Source: Spirochaetota bacterium
GTDB taxonomy: Bacteria; Spirochaetota; UBA4802; UBA5550
Direction of reading: 5' to 3'
Assembly: GCA_003246895.1 (NCBI GenBank)
Contig: QKCL01000032.1
Location: 1 to 53,110, forward strand
DNA length: 53,110 nt
Below are positions 8,737 through 16,862 of this stretch, in pieces. The notes under the pieces were generated by a model. It searched no databases and was not told the origin of the DNA. It worked only from the letters and a program-made list of their open reading frames with translations. The position numbers and the translations under genes are program-made. Each line of letters begins with the position of its first letter. The stretch's first letter is position 1.

Positions 8737-10032
8737 CTACGCGATTCCGGCCTTGATGAATATTGCGTCCAGATTCTTGTAGTATCTCTCCAGTGTGAAG
8801 ATTTCGTCAATCTCCTCCACTGTAACCTTTTCCATTATCTGTTCATTTGCAAGAGTAAGTTCTTTCAGTGTGCCCTCTCTTGCCCATACTCTCATAGCCA
8901 TGTCCTGAACAAGTTTGTATGAGTCCTCGCGAGTGAGCCCTTTTTCAATAATTTTCAGCAGGAGCGACTGTGAATAGAATAGTCCGCCTGTTTTTTCAAT
9001 ATTTGCCATCATGTTTTCAGGGTAGATGTGAAGGTTTGAAAGCATGAAGTTCATCTTGTCCAGAAGATAGTCTAGTGCAATGGTTGAGTCAGGGAATATG
9101 ACCCTTTCGGCGGATGAGTGGGAGATATCCCTTTCATGCCAGAGAGTTATGTTCTCAAGTGCCACGTTCATGTTCGATTTTATTACCCTTGAAAGGCCCG
9201 TGACCCTTTCTGAAAGTATTGGATTACGTTTGTGAGGCATTGCAGAAGACCCCTTCTGCCCCTTCTGGAATGGCTCTTCTATCTCCCGAACTTCGGTCCT
9301 CTGGAGGTGTCTGATCTCTGTTGCAAGCTGGTCAAGTGTTCCGGCTGTGATTGCCAGTGCAGCCATGAACTCGGCGTGACGGTCCCTTGAAATTACCTGT
9401 GTGGATACAGGGTCCGCCTTGAGTCCCAGTCTTTCACATACTTCCTTTTCAATTTCAGGGTCGATGTTGCTGAATGTTCCAACGGCTCCGGAAAGTTTTC
9501 CAAACGAAATATTTTCTATTGCCCTTAGCATTCTCTCCCTGTTTCTTGAGAATGCAGCGTGGTACAGTGCCATTTTTACGCCGAATGTCGTGGGTTCTGC
9601 ATGAACACCGTGTGATCTTCCCATGCAGGGAATGTTTTTATATTTTACTGCATTATTCTTCAGTGTTTCTATGACCTTGTCGAGTCCACTTACGATAATT
9701 TCACCAGCCTGTTTAAGCTGAATTGACAGGGCGGTGTCGCCGATGTCACTGGATGTAAGACCGTAATGTATATGTCTGCTTTCGGGGCCTACTTTCTCGG
9801 CAACAGAAGTTAAAAATGCGATAACGTCGTGGTGTACCTGACTTTCTATCTCAAGAATACGGTCAACATCGAAGTCAGCCTTTTCCTTAATTACGGCCAG
9901 ATCCTCTTTCGGAATGATTCCTCTTTCTGCATAGGATTCACATACAGCAATTTCAACATCAAGCCAGATCCGGAACTTGTTCTCAAGCTCCCATATATTG
10001 GAAATCTCTTTTCTTGAGTATCTTTCGATCAT
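8737..10032 (-). CDS. purB: Adenylosuccinate lyase PurB
   Basis: A 431-residue member of the fumarase/aspartase superfamily. The superfamily signature is present as SSAMPHKRNP near residues 262-271, and the catalytic His region appears as GRSHGVHAEPTTFG near 140. It catalyses two steps of purine synthesis: cleavage of SAICAR to AICAR and of adenylosuccinate to AMP. Its length fits the short bacterial (Bacillus/Thermotoga-like) PurB type. The start has GAGG about nine bases upstream of ATG. It heads the minus-strand run purB-miaB-SPOR-mutS with zero or overlapping spacing, so the four are likely one operon. Confidence 0.96.
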   Translation of the reverse strand: MIERYSRKEISNIWELENKFRIWLDVEIAVCESYAERGIIPKEDLAVIKEKADFDVDRILEIESQVHHDVIAFLTSVAEKVGPESRHIHYGLTSSDIGDTALSIQLKQAGEIIVSGLDKVIETLKNNAVKYKNIPCMGRSHGVHAEPTTFGVKMALYHAAFSRNRERMLRAIENISFGKLSGAVGTFSNIDPEIEKEVCERLGLKADPVSTQVISRDRHAEFMAALAITAGTLDQLATEIRHLQRTEVREIEEPFQKGQKGSSAMPHKRNPILSERVTGLSRVIKSNMNVALENITLWHERDISHSSAERVIFPDSTIALDYLLDKMNFMLSNLHIYPENMMANIEKTGGLFYSQSLLLKIIEKGLTREDSYKLVQDMAMRVWAREGTLKELTLANEQIMEKVTVEEIDEIFTLERYYKNLDAIFIKAGIA

Positions 10033-10271
10033 TTGGAATACCTCAGGTTTATTAATAAGAATAATGAGTAATAAAGCATGAATTTATTGGAAATTTCATG
10101 TTAAGGCCAGTTTTTTTACCGTGCAGATTTTGTAAAGGTATTTATATTTTTATAATAACTTTTCTGATTCCATATATGCCTCCTGGCCTGTTTATTTCTC
10201 CTGAACCAAACTGATGGTGCTGCTTATGGAATATTGTATAATATGTATATGCAGGATATATTTGTCAAATT

Positions 10272-10310
10272 TAACACTATCCTGTGTTACTTTTTTTAAA
10301 TTCGTGTTAC
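10272..10310 (+). promoter_or_regulatory. Three GTGTTAC-type half-sites, candidate metal-regulator operator
   Basis: TAACAC (10272-10277), six bases, GTGTTAC (10284-10290), thirteen bases, GTGTTAC (10304-10310). The first two form an inverted repeat; the last two are direct repeats 20 bases apart. They lie just upstream of the promoter at 10317. From memory, GTGTTAC is the half-site reported for NikR-type sites in deltaproteobacteria, usually as an inverted pair spaced 13-14. Here the orientation differs, so the regulator assignment is inference. Confidence 0.5.
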
Positions 10311-10316
10311 TTCTGC

Positions 10317-10346
10317 TTGACAGGAATTCATTTCTACCTTTATTTT
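10317..10346 (+). promoter_or_regulatory. Putative sigma70 promoter of the nickel/cobalt operon
   Basis: A consensus -35 TTGACA (10317-10322), 18 bases, then TATTTT (10341-10346). A strong ribosome site (AAGGAG) follows upstream of the ATG at 10372. The half-site cluster ends only six bases before the -35. Confidence 0.5.
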
Positions 10347-10371
10347 TTTTAGGTAAAAAAGGAGTTCAATT

Positions 10372-11157
10372 ATGAATAGAAAAATAGTATTATCTGTTAT
10401 TACAGCTGTATCTGCAGCTTTGTTCAGTTTTCAGTCATGCAGCAAGCCCCCATCTGGAAGCGGTAAAATAATTTTTACAGCAAATGGTGAAGATTTTGTA
10501 AGGCAGGGATTTCTTGAGAGAAAGGGATGGAAAATAACATTTGACCATGTCTATCTAAATATTGCAAATCCTGTTGCCTATAACAGCGGGACGCTCAAGG
10601 CTGAGCTGAAAGGAGATTTTATTGTAGATCTTGCAAAGGGGGATGAAAAGGCAGAACCCATTGTTGTCGGAGTACTTGATAAAGTTAAAGAAGGTAACTA
10701 TCAGTCTCTTAAATTCGGTTTAAAGAGAGCTGAAAATGGCGAGTACAAGGGCTATTCCATTGTGATGATCGGTAAGGCAAGGAAAAACAGTGAGGTACGG
10801 GATTTTATCATAAAACTGGATGAAGAGATAGTCTTTGACGGCAAAGAGGGCTATGTGGGAGATGAAGTTAAGGGGATGCTTCCCAAAGGCAAGGAAACTA
10901 CTGTTGAGATGACGTTTCATTTTGATCATATCTTCGGTGATAAATCGGCTCCTGCAAATGATCATGTGAATTCGGGTTCTGTGGGGTTTGATTACTTCAA
11001 TGCCTTTGTAAAAAACGGGAAGGTCGATGTCTCACAGAAAGAACTTGTAAATACAATGGAATATAAAAAACTTCTGGGAGCCATTGCAACTCTCGGACAC
11101 CTTGGAGAGGGTCACTGTCATGTTCTTGAAATGACATCTTCTTCCATGATGAAATAG
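10372..11157 (+). CDS. His-rich lipoprotein of the nickel/cobalt uptake operon
   Basis: A 261-residue exported protein with a relaxed lipobox (LFSFQSC, Cys near residue 23). I do not recognise a named family with certainty; it has a DUF4382-like feel. Possible metal ligands cluster late in the chain: TFHFDHIFGD near 181-190, NDHVNSG near 197-203, and GHLGEGHCH near 243-251, which packs three His and one Cys into nine residues. The start has AAAAAAGGAG before ATG. Its stop lies five bases before the NikL-like gene, so it probably belongs to the transporter. I infer an envelope metal-binding or delivery role. It might replace NikK/NikN-type accessory subunits. Confidence 0.6.
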   Translation: MNRKIVLSVITAVSAALFSFQSCSKPPSGSGKIIFTANGEDFVRQGFLERKGWKITFDHVYLNIANPVAYNSGTLKAELKGDFIVDLAKGDEKAEPIVVGVLDKVKEGNYQSLKFGLKRAENGEYKGYSIVMIGKARKNSEVRDFIIKLDEEIVFDGKEGYVGDEVKGMLPKGKETTVEMTFHFDHIFGDKSAPANDHVNSGSVGFDYFNAFVKNGKVDVSQKELVNTMEYKKLLGAIATLGHLGEGHCHVLEMTSSSMMK

Positions 11158-11162
11158 GTGAT

Positions 11163-11609
11163 TTGATGAAACTAAAACCGGTTTTAACAGCACTGCTTGT
11201 ATGTTTTTTCTCTTCAGCAGTGCATGCACATGGGACAAAATATGAAATACTTAAAAGCAGGGACCTGCGCATAAAGGCATCCTTTGATGCCGGGGAACCT
11301 ATGGCAGGGGCTGATGTTCTGATCTTTGCTCCTGACACAATGAAACCCGAAAGGAAAACAACATCAGATAATGACGGAGTTTTTGTGTTCACTCCGGACA
11401 AGCCCGGGATATGGATACTTCAGGTCAGGGATAAAGCAGGTCACGGAATGAGGATAAATCTGGATATAGACAGTTCTCTTTCCGTTTCGGTGAATCAGGA
11501 GATGAAGGCCGGAACCACTCTTTTGCAGAAACTGGTCATGGCATTCTGTGTTGTAGTCGGGTTTCTGGGAACAGCACTTTACTTTATGGGAAAAAGGGAA
11601 AATAGATAA
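11163..11609 (+). CDS. NikL-like accessory protein of an ECF metal transporter
   Basis: A 148-residue protein with a signal peptide ending near HAHG, a small beta-sandwich resembling a carboxypeptidase-regulatory/DUF4198 fold (GEPMAGADVLIFAPDT, then DNDGVFVFTPDKPGIW), and one C-terminal membrane helix (about 118-140) with a short basic tail. This layout matches NikL, an extra subunit of some nickel ECF transporters that lack NikN. The His at the predicted mature N-terminus (HGTKYE) could bind metal. Its stop overlaps the next start as TAATG, so coupling to NikM is likely. CbiN-like proteins differ in having two helices. Confidence 0.6.
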   Translation: MMKLKPVLTALLVCFFSSAVHAHGTKYEILKSRDLRIKASFDAGEPMAGADVLIFAPDTMKPERKTTSDNDGVFVFTPDKPGIWILQVRDKAGHGMRINLDIDSSLSVSVNQEMKAGTTLLQKLVMAFCVVVGFLGTALYFMGKRENR

Positions 11610-12202
11610 TGCATATCAGTGACGGTATTCTTTCCACATCTGTTTCAGTCTCATCTGCTGCTGCAGCTCTGGTTATTGCTTCGGTAACATCGAGAAAAAT
11701 AAAACAGGAAGATGTCCCTGAAATTGCAGTCATGACAGCCGCTTTTTTTGTGGCATCCATTGTGCACGTGAAGGTCGGGCCCGCAAGTGCACATCTTGTT
11801 TTAAACGGAATGCTTGGAGTTCTCCTTGGGTATGCGGCGTTTCCTGCAATACTTGTGGGGCTGCTATTTCAGGCCATCATGTTTCAGCATGGAGGGCTCA
11901 CTTCCCTTGGTGCAAATGCAGTTATCATGGGATTGCCTGCACTGTTTGCGGCTTCATTTTACAGGTTGATATCGCCTTCTTCCGGGCTCGGGATCGGGGT
12001 TGTCAGCTTTGTAACGGGCGCTTTGCCGGTACTTATTTCAACTGCACTTGCAGCGGCTTTCCTTGTTTTCTCAGGAAGTGAGTTTTACGGCACAGCGAAG
12101 GTTCTTGGGGTCATGCATATTCCAATAGCGCTGGTTGAGGGGACTGTTACGGTTTTTGCTGTTTCTTTCCTTAAACGGGTCAGGCCGCAGCTCTTTTACT
12201 GA
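11609..12202 (+). CDS. nikM: Nickel/cobalt-specific S component NikM (CbiM family)
   Basis: A 197-residue membrane protein with five to six hydrophobic helices. The N-terminus MHISDGILS is diagnostic: in this family metal is held by the N-terminal amine, His2 and a further His, which here is likely H62 in GPASAHLVLNG. FQHGGLTSLGANAVIMG is also a family motif. The HLVLNG and QHGGLT forms fit NikM better than cobalt-type CbiM, which usually has HLIGG. It captures Ni2+ or Co2+ in the inner membrane and passes it on with the ATPase and CbiQ-type subunits. Its 3' end overlaps the convergent ATPase gene by seven bases. Confidence 0.85.
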   Translation: MHISDGILSTSVSVSSAAAALVIASVTSRKIKQEDVPEIAVMTAAFFVASIVHVKVGPASAHLVLNGMLGVLLGYAAFPAILVGLLFQAIMFQHGGLTSLGANAVIMGLPALFAASFYRLISPSSGLGIGVVSFVTGALPVLISTALAAAFLVFSGSEFYGTAKVLGVMHIPIALVEGTVTVFAVSFLKRVRPQLFY

Positions 12203-12930
12203 GTATCGTGGATATGCTCCTTCATTCTGTGAAGGAGTGAATGGGGCATCTCCATTCCATGACTTTCCATCAGCTCTCTGTTCAGCATTATTTTGGATGG
12301 GTCTCCGTCTGCGATAATGCTGTTGTTGTCAATGATAAGAAGCCTGCTGCAGGTTTCCAGTATAAACTCAAGGTCATGTGATGCTATTATGTTTGTTTTC
12401 CGGGTGGAGTTTATAAAATTGATTACCTTTCTCCGTGCCCTGATATCAAGGTTTGATGTGGGTTCATCATATATGATTATTTCTGGGTCCATTGAAATGA
12501 CAGAAGCAATGGCAACCATTCTCTTCTCTCCGCCTGAAAGGTGATGTGGAGGCTTCCTGCTGTGGCGATCTGTGCCTGTCAGCGCCATGGCCTTATGGAC
12601 AGAAGCTGTTATCTCCTCCCTTGAATAACCCATGTTAATGGGGCCGAATGCAATTTCATCATAGACTGATATGTTGAAGAGCTGATCGTCAGGATTCTGG
12701 AATACAAACCCCACGTCCCGATTAAAACTGCCTGTCACGGGTTTGCTGTTTATGATAACTGAACCCTTCCTGGGTTTCAGTATACCGCAGATCAGGTGAA
12801 ACAGTGTGGTCTTGCCTGCACCGTTGGGGCCGATAACACCGAGACAGTCTCCTCTGTTTATTTTGAGATTTATATTCTCAAGCACAGCACTTTTCTCGTA
12901 TGAAAAGCAGAGTTCTCTTATTTCTACCAT
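12196..12930 (-). CDS. cbiO: ECF metal transporter ATPase (CbiO/NikO)
   Basis: A 244-residue ABC ATPase with Walker A GPNGAGKTT (34-42), Q-loop VFQNPDDQLF near 76-85, signature LSGGEKR near 136-142, Walker B IIIYDEPTSNLD near 156-167 and the switch His in IIASHDLEF near 190. The FQNPDDQ form of the Q-loop is typical of CbiO/EcfA. It energises uptake together with the CbiQ-like subunit encoded just upstream (seven-base overlap) and NikM on the other strand. Only one ATPase gene is present, so a homodimer is expected. Nickel versus cobalt cannot be read from this subunit. Confidence 0.92.
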   Translation of the reverse strand: MVEIRELCFSYEKSAVLENINLKINRGDCLGVIGPNGAGKTTLFHLICGILKPRKGSVIINSKPVTGSFNRDVGFVFQNPDDQLFNISVYDEIAFGPINMGYSREEITASVHKAMALTGTDRHSRKPPHHLSGGEKRMVAIASVISMDPEIIIYDEPTSNLDIRARRKVINFINSTRKTNIIASHDLEFILETCSRLLIIDNNSIIADGDPSKIMLNRELMESHGMEMPHSLLHRMKEHIHDTQ

Positions 12931-13712
12931 GTCCTTAATTTCCCGAAAATCATTATTTTATTCATATCTGCATATACCAGAATGGCCGGTATGGCCGTAA
13001 CAGCCAGAGCCAGCAGAAAATCCCTGAATTTGAGCCTGAAAACCCTGTTTGAAACCACAGCCCCATTATAGCCCCTTAATACCATGGCGTTGTATATTTT
13101 TTCTGTATGTTCATAACTTCTTATGAGGAGTGAACCTACAAGGTAGGCAGATGTTTTAAGAGAGACCATACTGTTGCGGCTTTTGAATCCTCTTAATTTA
13201 AGTGCTGTTCTCATTTTCTGCAGATCCTGAAAAAAGAGATATATATAACGGTATGAAAATAGTATTATATTTACCAGATTGTCCGACAGTTTAAGGTTCT
13301 TCAGAGAACAGGCCGTGTCCACAAATCTGGCACTGTGTATCATGATGTTAAAAAGTATTATGATTGAAACGGACTTTATGAATATTACAGATGAAAGCAG
13401 AACTCCCTCTTTGTAGACCTTTACAATGCCGGCTGAGACCAGTACATCTCCACCTGAAGAAACAATGAGCATAAGCATCATGGGTATGAGAAAGTACATG
13501 GGGACTCTGGCCTTGCTTAGAATAAATTTAAGTGGGATTTTTGAAAGCATTGAAATTAGTATTATCAGAAAAAATCCGGCAATGACAGTAAAAAGAGATC
13601 TGTATGCAGAAAATATAAATGATATCATAATGAATGTGATAATTTTCACACGGATATCCCATCTGTGAATCAGCGAATCAATGGCTGCATATTTATCAAT
13701 TTCTGTTATCAT
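12924..13712 (-). CDS. cbiQ: ECF metal transporter transmembrane subunit (CbiQ/NikQ)
   Basis: A hydrophobic protein with a CbiQ-like start (MITEIDKYAAIDSLIHRWDIR), several membrane helices, and the cytoplasmic coupling motif near the end (TALKLRGF, then NAMVLRGYNG), matching the two A-R-G motifs by which EcfT/CbiQ contacts the ATPases. I chose the ATG at 13712 (262 residues). An in-frame ATG at 13757 exists, but a promoter-like TTGACA/TAATAT pair would place the transcript start downstream of it. Neither start has a clear Shine-Dalgarno site. It overlaps the ATPase gene by seven bases. Confidence 0.85.
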   Translation of the reverse strand: MITEIDKYAAIDSLIHRWDIRVKIITFIMISFIFSAYRSLFTVIAGFFLIILISMLSKIPLKFILSKARVPMYFLIPMMLMLIVSSGGDVLVSAGIVKVYKEGVLLSSVIFIKSVSIIILFNIMIHSARFVDTACSLKNLKLSDNLVNIILFSYRYIYLFFQDLQKMRTALKLRGFKSRNSMVSLKTSAYLVGSLLIRSYEHTEKIYNAMVLRGYNGAVVSNRVFRLKFRDFLLALAVTAIPAILVYADMNKIMIFGKLRTW

Positions 13713-13733
13713 AGTTTTAAATCGAAGCAAATC

Positions 13734-13774
13734 ATATTGGCCAATATTATTTTTCATGGGAGACTTTTTGTCAA
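13734..13774 (-). promoter_or_regulatory. Promoter of cbiQ-cbiO overlapped by a 14-bp palindrome
   Basis: On the minus strand TTGACA (13774-13769), 19 bases, TAATAT (13749-13744). The perfect palindrome ATATTGGCCAATAT (13734-13747) covers the -10 box and the likely start of transcription, a classic operator position. The 19-base spacer is longer than optimal. The palindrome does not resemble the GTGTTAC sites of the other arm. Confidence 0.4.
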
Positions 13775-13862
13775 GGTATCATAACTGTTTATTGCGATAA
13801 TTTAATAAATAAATCACGTTTCCAGGATGTTTTTTTATATTATTATTTATCAGGATCAATCT

Positions 13863-14936
13863 ATGAAATTATTGTGTAAAATTTTAATCAGCAATGAAGA
13901 GAGCCTTATGGACAGTATTCTTGCCTATGCACACAGGCAGGGATATGTTAAATATACCTCAACACTCAGAGAGGCATGGAGAATTTCCATAATGGGACTT
14001 ACGAGAGCTATATGTGATGCAATGGAAACCGATAGGGACGTGGAACTGGTACCGAATGAAGACTATTCAGAGGATCCGGCAACTGATTTCGGAATCCTTG
14101 AAGCGGAAAGGCACAGGGAGAGGGGTATCCCGTACGAGATGTTCATGGGACTTTTTAAATATTACAGGGACTCGTACTGTGATCTTCTGAAGCAGCAGAA
14201 ACTTCCGGAATGTGACATTAACAGATATCTGATTTTTGTGAACCGGGTTTTTGACAGGATTGAGATTGCCTTTTCCCGGAAATGGTTTATGCCGGGAGAA
14301 AACACTCTCCTCCATGAACTTCAGAATGCAAATGCCGTAATGACCAATGAAAAAAACATGTACCTCACCATAGTTGAGAGCCTGTCTTCTCCTGTTTTCT
14401 TCATAAACAGGAACGGAGATGTGGTTTACATAAATATGGCTGCTTCAAGGCTTTTAAATCTTTCTCATGTTCCAGGAAGTTTTTATTACAACAGGGATCA
14501 TGTTAAAGTGGAGCTTCCACTGTGGATAAAAAAACACCTTCATGAGTTTCTCGGGAACAGTGATGTTGAGTATTATTTTGAAGAGGTTAATCCTGAAGAA
14601 TGCGGAACCCATTTTATGGGACGCATTGTGAAAATGAAGGACGTGAGCGCTAAAAACAGCGGTTTTGTTGTTATTCTCAGTGATATTACAGGCCGTATTG
14701 AGGCTGAAATAAAGATTGCTCAGCAGATGGATTCCCTTAAAAAGGCATTTGATGATATAAGAAGACTCAGGGGAATTCTGCCCATATGCTCAAGCTGCAA
14801 GAAAATAAGAAATGATTCAGGCTATTGGGAACAGGTTGAGAGCTACATTGTGGATCACAGCGAAGCGGAATTCAGCCACGGCCTGTGTCCCGACTGTGTA
14901 AAAAAGCTCTACCCTGAATATGAAGATGAAGAATAG
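13863..14936 (+). CDS. PAS sensor protein with C-terminal CxxC module
   Basis: A soluble protein of about 357 residues. The N-terminal 140 residues are helical and resemble sensor domains of the RsbR/globin-like type (YAHRQGYVKYTSTLREAWR; weak inference). A PAS domain follows at about 160-285 (SLSSPVFFINRNGDVVYINM ... GFVVILSDITGRIEAE), then a short coiled coil and a C-terminal module ILPICSSCKKIRNDSGYW ... FSHGLCPDCVKKLYPE. That double-CxxC module is common at the end of PAS and receiver proteins and may bind metal. No kinase domain is present. I prefer the ATG at 13863, which has AGGA eight bases upstream, over the ATG at 13827. Confidence 0.75.
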   Translation: MKLLCKILISNEESLMDSILAYAHRQGYVKYTSTLREAWRISIMGLTRAICDAMETDRDVELVPNEDYSEDPATDFGILEAERHRERGIPYEMFMGLFKYYRDSYCDLLKQQKLPECDINRYLIFVNRVFDRIEIAFSRKWFMPGENTLLHELQNANAVMTNEKNMYLTIVESLSSPVFFINRNGDVVYINMAASRLLNLSHVPGSFYYNRDHVKVELPLWIKKHLHEFLGNSDVEYYFEEVNPEECGTHFMGRIVKMKDVSAKNSGFVVILSDITGRIEAEIKIAQQMDSLKKAFDDIRRLRGILPICSSCKKIRNDSGYWEQVESYIVDHSEAEFSHGLCPDCVKKLYPEYEDEE

Positions 14937-15103
14937 GTTAATAGCCGGTACTTCTGTCAGACTGAACTGCAATGAATTGCTGAGATTGTTTTGACTGTAA
15001 TTATCTGACCTGTTCTGCATCCATTCTGAAAATATCTTGAAAAAAAACATCCCCTCTGAAATTCTATCCCAGCTTACAAGAATTATATTTCCGGAGAAAA
15101 ATT

Positions 15104-16804
15104 ATGAAGGTTTCAAGATATATCCTCTCTACATTGAAAGAGGACCCGTCAGATGCAGTTGTTCTGAGCCACAGGCTTATGATGAGGGCGGGACTGATCA
15201 AAAAAGAGGCAGCAGGCATGTACTCATATCTTCCCATGGGGCTAAAGGTGCTGAAAAAGGTAATGTCCATTGTCAGGGAGGAGATGGACAGGGAAGGCGC
15301 AATGGAATGCCTTATGCCCGAGCTTACAAATGCGGATCTCTGGAAGGAATCCGGCAGATGGAACACAATGGGGCCTGAAATGTTCCGAATAAAGGACAGA
15401 AACGGAATGGAGTACTCACTGGGGCCTACACATGAAGAGTCCATGACAAACATGGTGCGCTCAATAATCTCCTCCTACAGGGACCTGCCTCTCAACGTAT
15501 ACCAGATAAACACAAAGTTCAGGGATGAAATAAGGCCCCGTTTCGGAGTAATCCGCAGCAAAGAATTCATAATGAAGGATGCCTATTCCTACGATATAAA
15601 CCAGGCCGGGCTCGATGAATCATACCAGTCAATGGCAAGGGCATACAGAAACATTTTCAGCAGATGCGGACTGGAAACAATCCCTGTGCAGGCTGATTCA
15701 GGCACAATGGGGGGGAACGCTTCAGAGGAGTTCATGGTTGCTTCAGAGGTGGGAGAGGAAGTTCTTCTGCTCTGTGAGGGCTGCGATTACCGTGCAAACA
15801 GGGAAAAGGCAGCCTATAAAAGGACTGAGTCATCAGCAGATGAGACACCGCTCGAAATGAAAAAGGTGTCAACGCCCGATGTTAAAACAATTGAGGATCT
15901 TGAGGCATTTTTCGGATGCAGCCAGAAGAGATTCCTTAAATCCATAGTATACATTATTAACGAAAAGCCGGTAATGGTTGTTGTTCCCGGAGATCGTGAG
16001 GTGAACGAACACAAGGTTGCGGCACTTTTTGCGGCAACAGAAATAGAACTGGCAAACGATGAAGTTGTGGAAAAAGTGACAGGTGCCATGGTAGGTTTCG
16101 CGGGCCCCGTGGGCACAGTAGGAGCTGAAATCGTATTTGATGAAACGGTTCCCATGATGAAAAATGCAATAACCGGAGCAAATGAGGCACACTATCATCT
16201 GAAAAATGTTAATCCCGGCCGTGACTTTGAAGTGTCAAAAGTTGCAGATGTAACTTCTGCAATGGAGGGTGACACATGCAGTGTCTGCGGAGGCAAACTC
16301 TATGAAAAGAAAGGAATAGAGGTCGGGCACATATTCAAACTTGGAGACAAGTACACAAAGGGTATGAATGTTTCTGTTCTCGATGAAAACGGAAAGGCAG
16401 TGACTCCTCTCATGGGATGTTACGGTATAGGTGTCAACAGAACCGTTGCTGCCATTGTTGAGCAGAATAATGATGAAAGAGGTGTAATCTGGCCCAAAGA
16501 GGTGACTCCTTTTCAGGTCCATTTCATCGGTATCGGTAAAAAAGAGGAACAGGTATCGGAATTTGAGGAAATATACAGCAGGCTCATGTCTGCAGGTTTT
16601 GATGTTCTCTACGATGACAGAAAGTCAAGTCCTGGAATAAAATTCGCAGATGCCGATCTTGTTGGTATCCCTGTAAGGGTAACAGCGGGCAAGGGGTACT
16701 TTGAATCGGGAAGGCTTGAACTCAAGTACAGAAACAGCCAGGATATTAAGGAACTCTCGATAGATGAAGCCATGGAGGAGATAGGAAACTTTTACAAAAA
16801 GTAA
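15104..16804 (+). CDS. proS: Prolyl-tRNA synthetase
   Basis: A 566-residue bacterial-type class II synthetase. Motif 2 and the substrate site are seen in YQINTKFRDEIRPRFGVIRS near 132-151, with EFIMKDAYSYD just after. An editing insertion domain of about 170 residues sits near 225-395 (VVVPGDREVNEHKV, then GFAGPVGTVG). The motif 3 region GCYGIGVNRTVAAIVEQ is near 440, and the anticodon-binding domain ends the chain. It charges tRNA-Pro and hydrolyses mischarged Ala-tRNA-Pro. The start has CGGAG eight bases upstream. It stands alone between the PAS gene and a terminator. Confidence 0.96.
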   Translation: MKVSRYILSTLKEDPSDAVVLSHRLMMRAGLIKKEAAGMYSYLPMGLKVLKKVMSIVREEMDREGAMECLMPELTNADLWKESGRWNTMGPEMFRIKDRNGMEYSLGPTHEESMTNMVRSIISSYRDLPLNVYQINTKFRDEIRPRFGVIRSKEFIMKDAYSYDINQAGLDESYQSMARAYRNIFSRCGLETIPVQADSGTMGGNASEEFMVASEVGEEVLLLCEGCDYRANREKAAYKRTESSADETPLEMKKVSTPDVKTIEDLEAFFGCSQKRFLKSIVYIINEKPVMVVVPGDREVNEHKVAALFAATEIELANDEVVEKVTGAMVGFAGPVGTVGAEIVFDETVPMMKNAITGANEAHYHLKNVNPGRDFEVSKVADVTSAMEGDTCSVCGGKLYEKKGIEVGHIFKLGDKYTKGMNVSVLDENGKAVTPLMGCYGIGVNRTVAAIVEQNNDERGVIWPKEVTPFQVHFIGIGKKEEQVSEFEEIYSRLMSAGFDVLYDDRKSSPGIKFADADLVGIPVRVTAGKGYFESGRLELKYRNSQDIKELSIDEAMEEIGNFYKK

Positions 16805-16833
16805 ACTTATCATCTCTATGGCGGAAACAGAAG

Positions 16834-16862
16834 GAGCAGGAAAAGATACCTGCTCTTTTTTT
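16834..16862 (+). terminator. Intrinsic terminator of proS
   Basis: Stem GAGCAGG / CCTGCTC with loop AAAAGATA, followed by seven T. It ends inside the stop codon of the convergent outer-membrane protein gene. Confidence 0.85.

Larger units (their letters stand above)
10033..10371. other. Divergent intergenic region, purB / metal-uptake operon
   Basis: About 340 AT-rich bases with no convincing gene. It must hold the purB promoter (no clear match seen on the minus strand) and the promoter and operator of the metal-uptake operon, listed separately. Confidence 0.6.
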
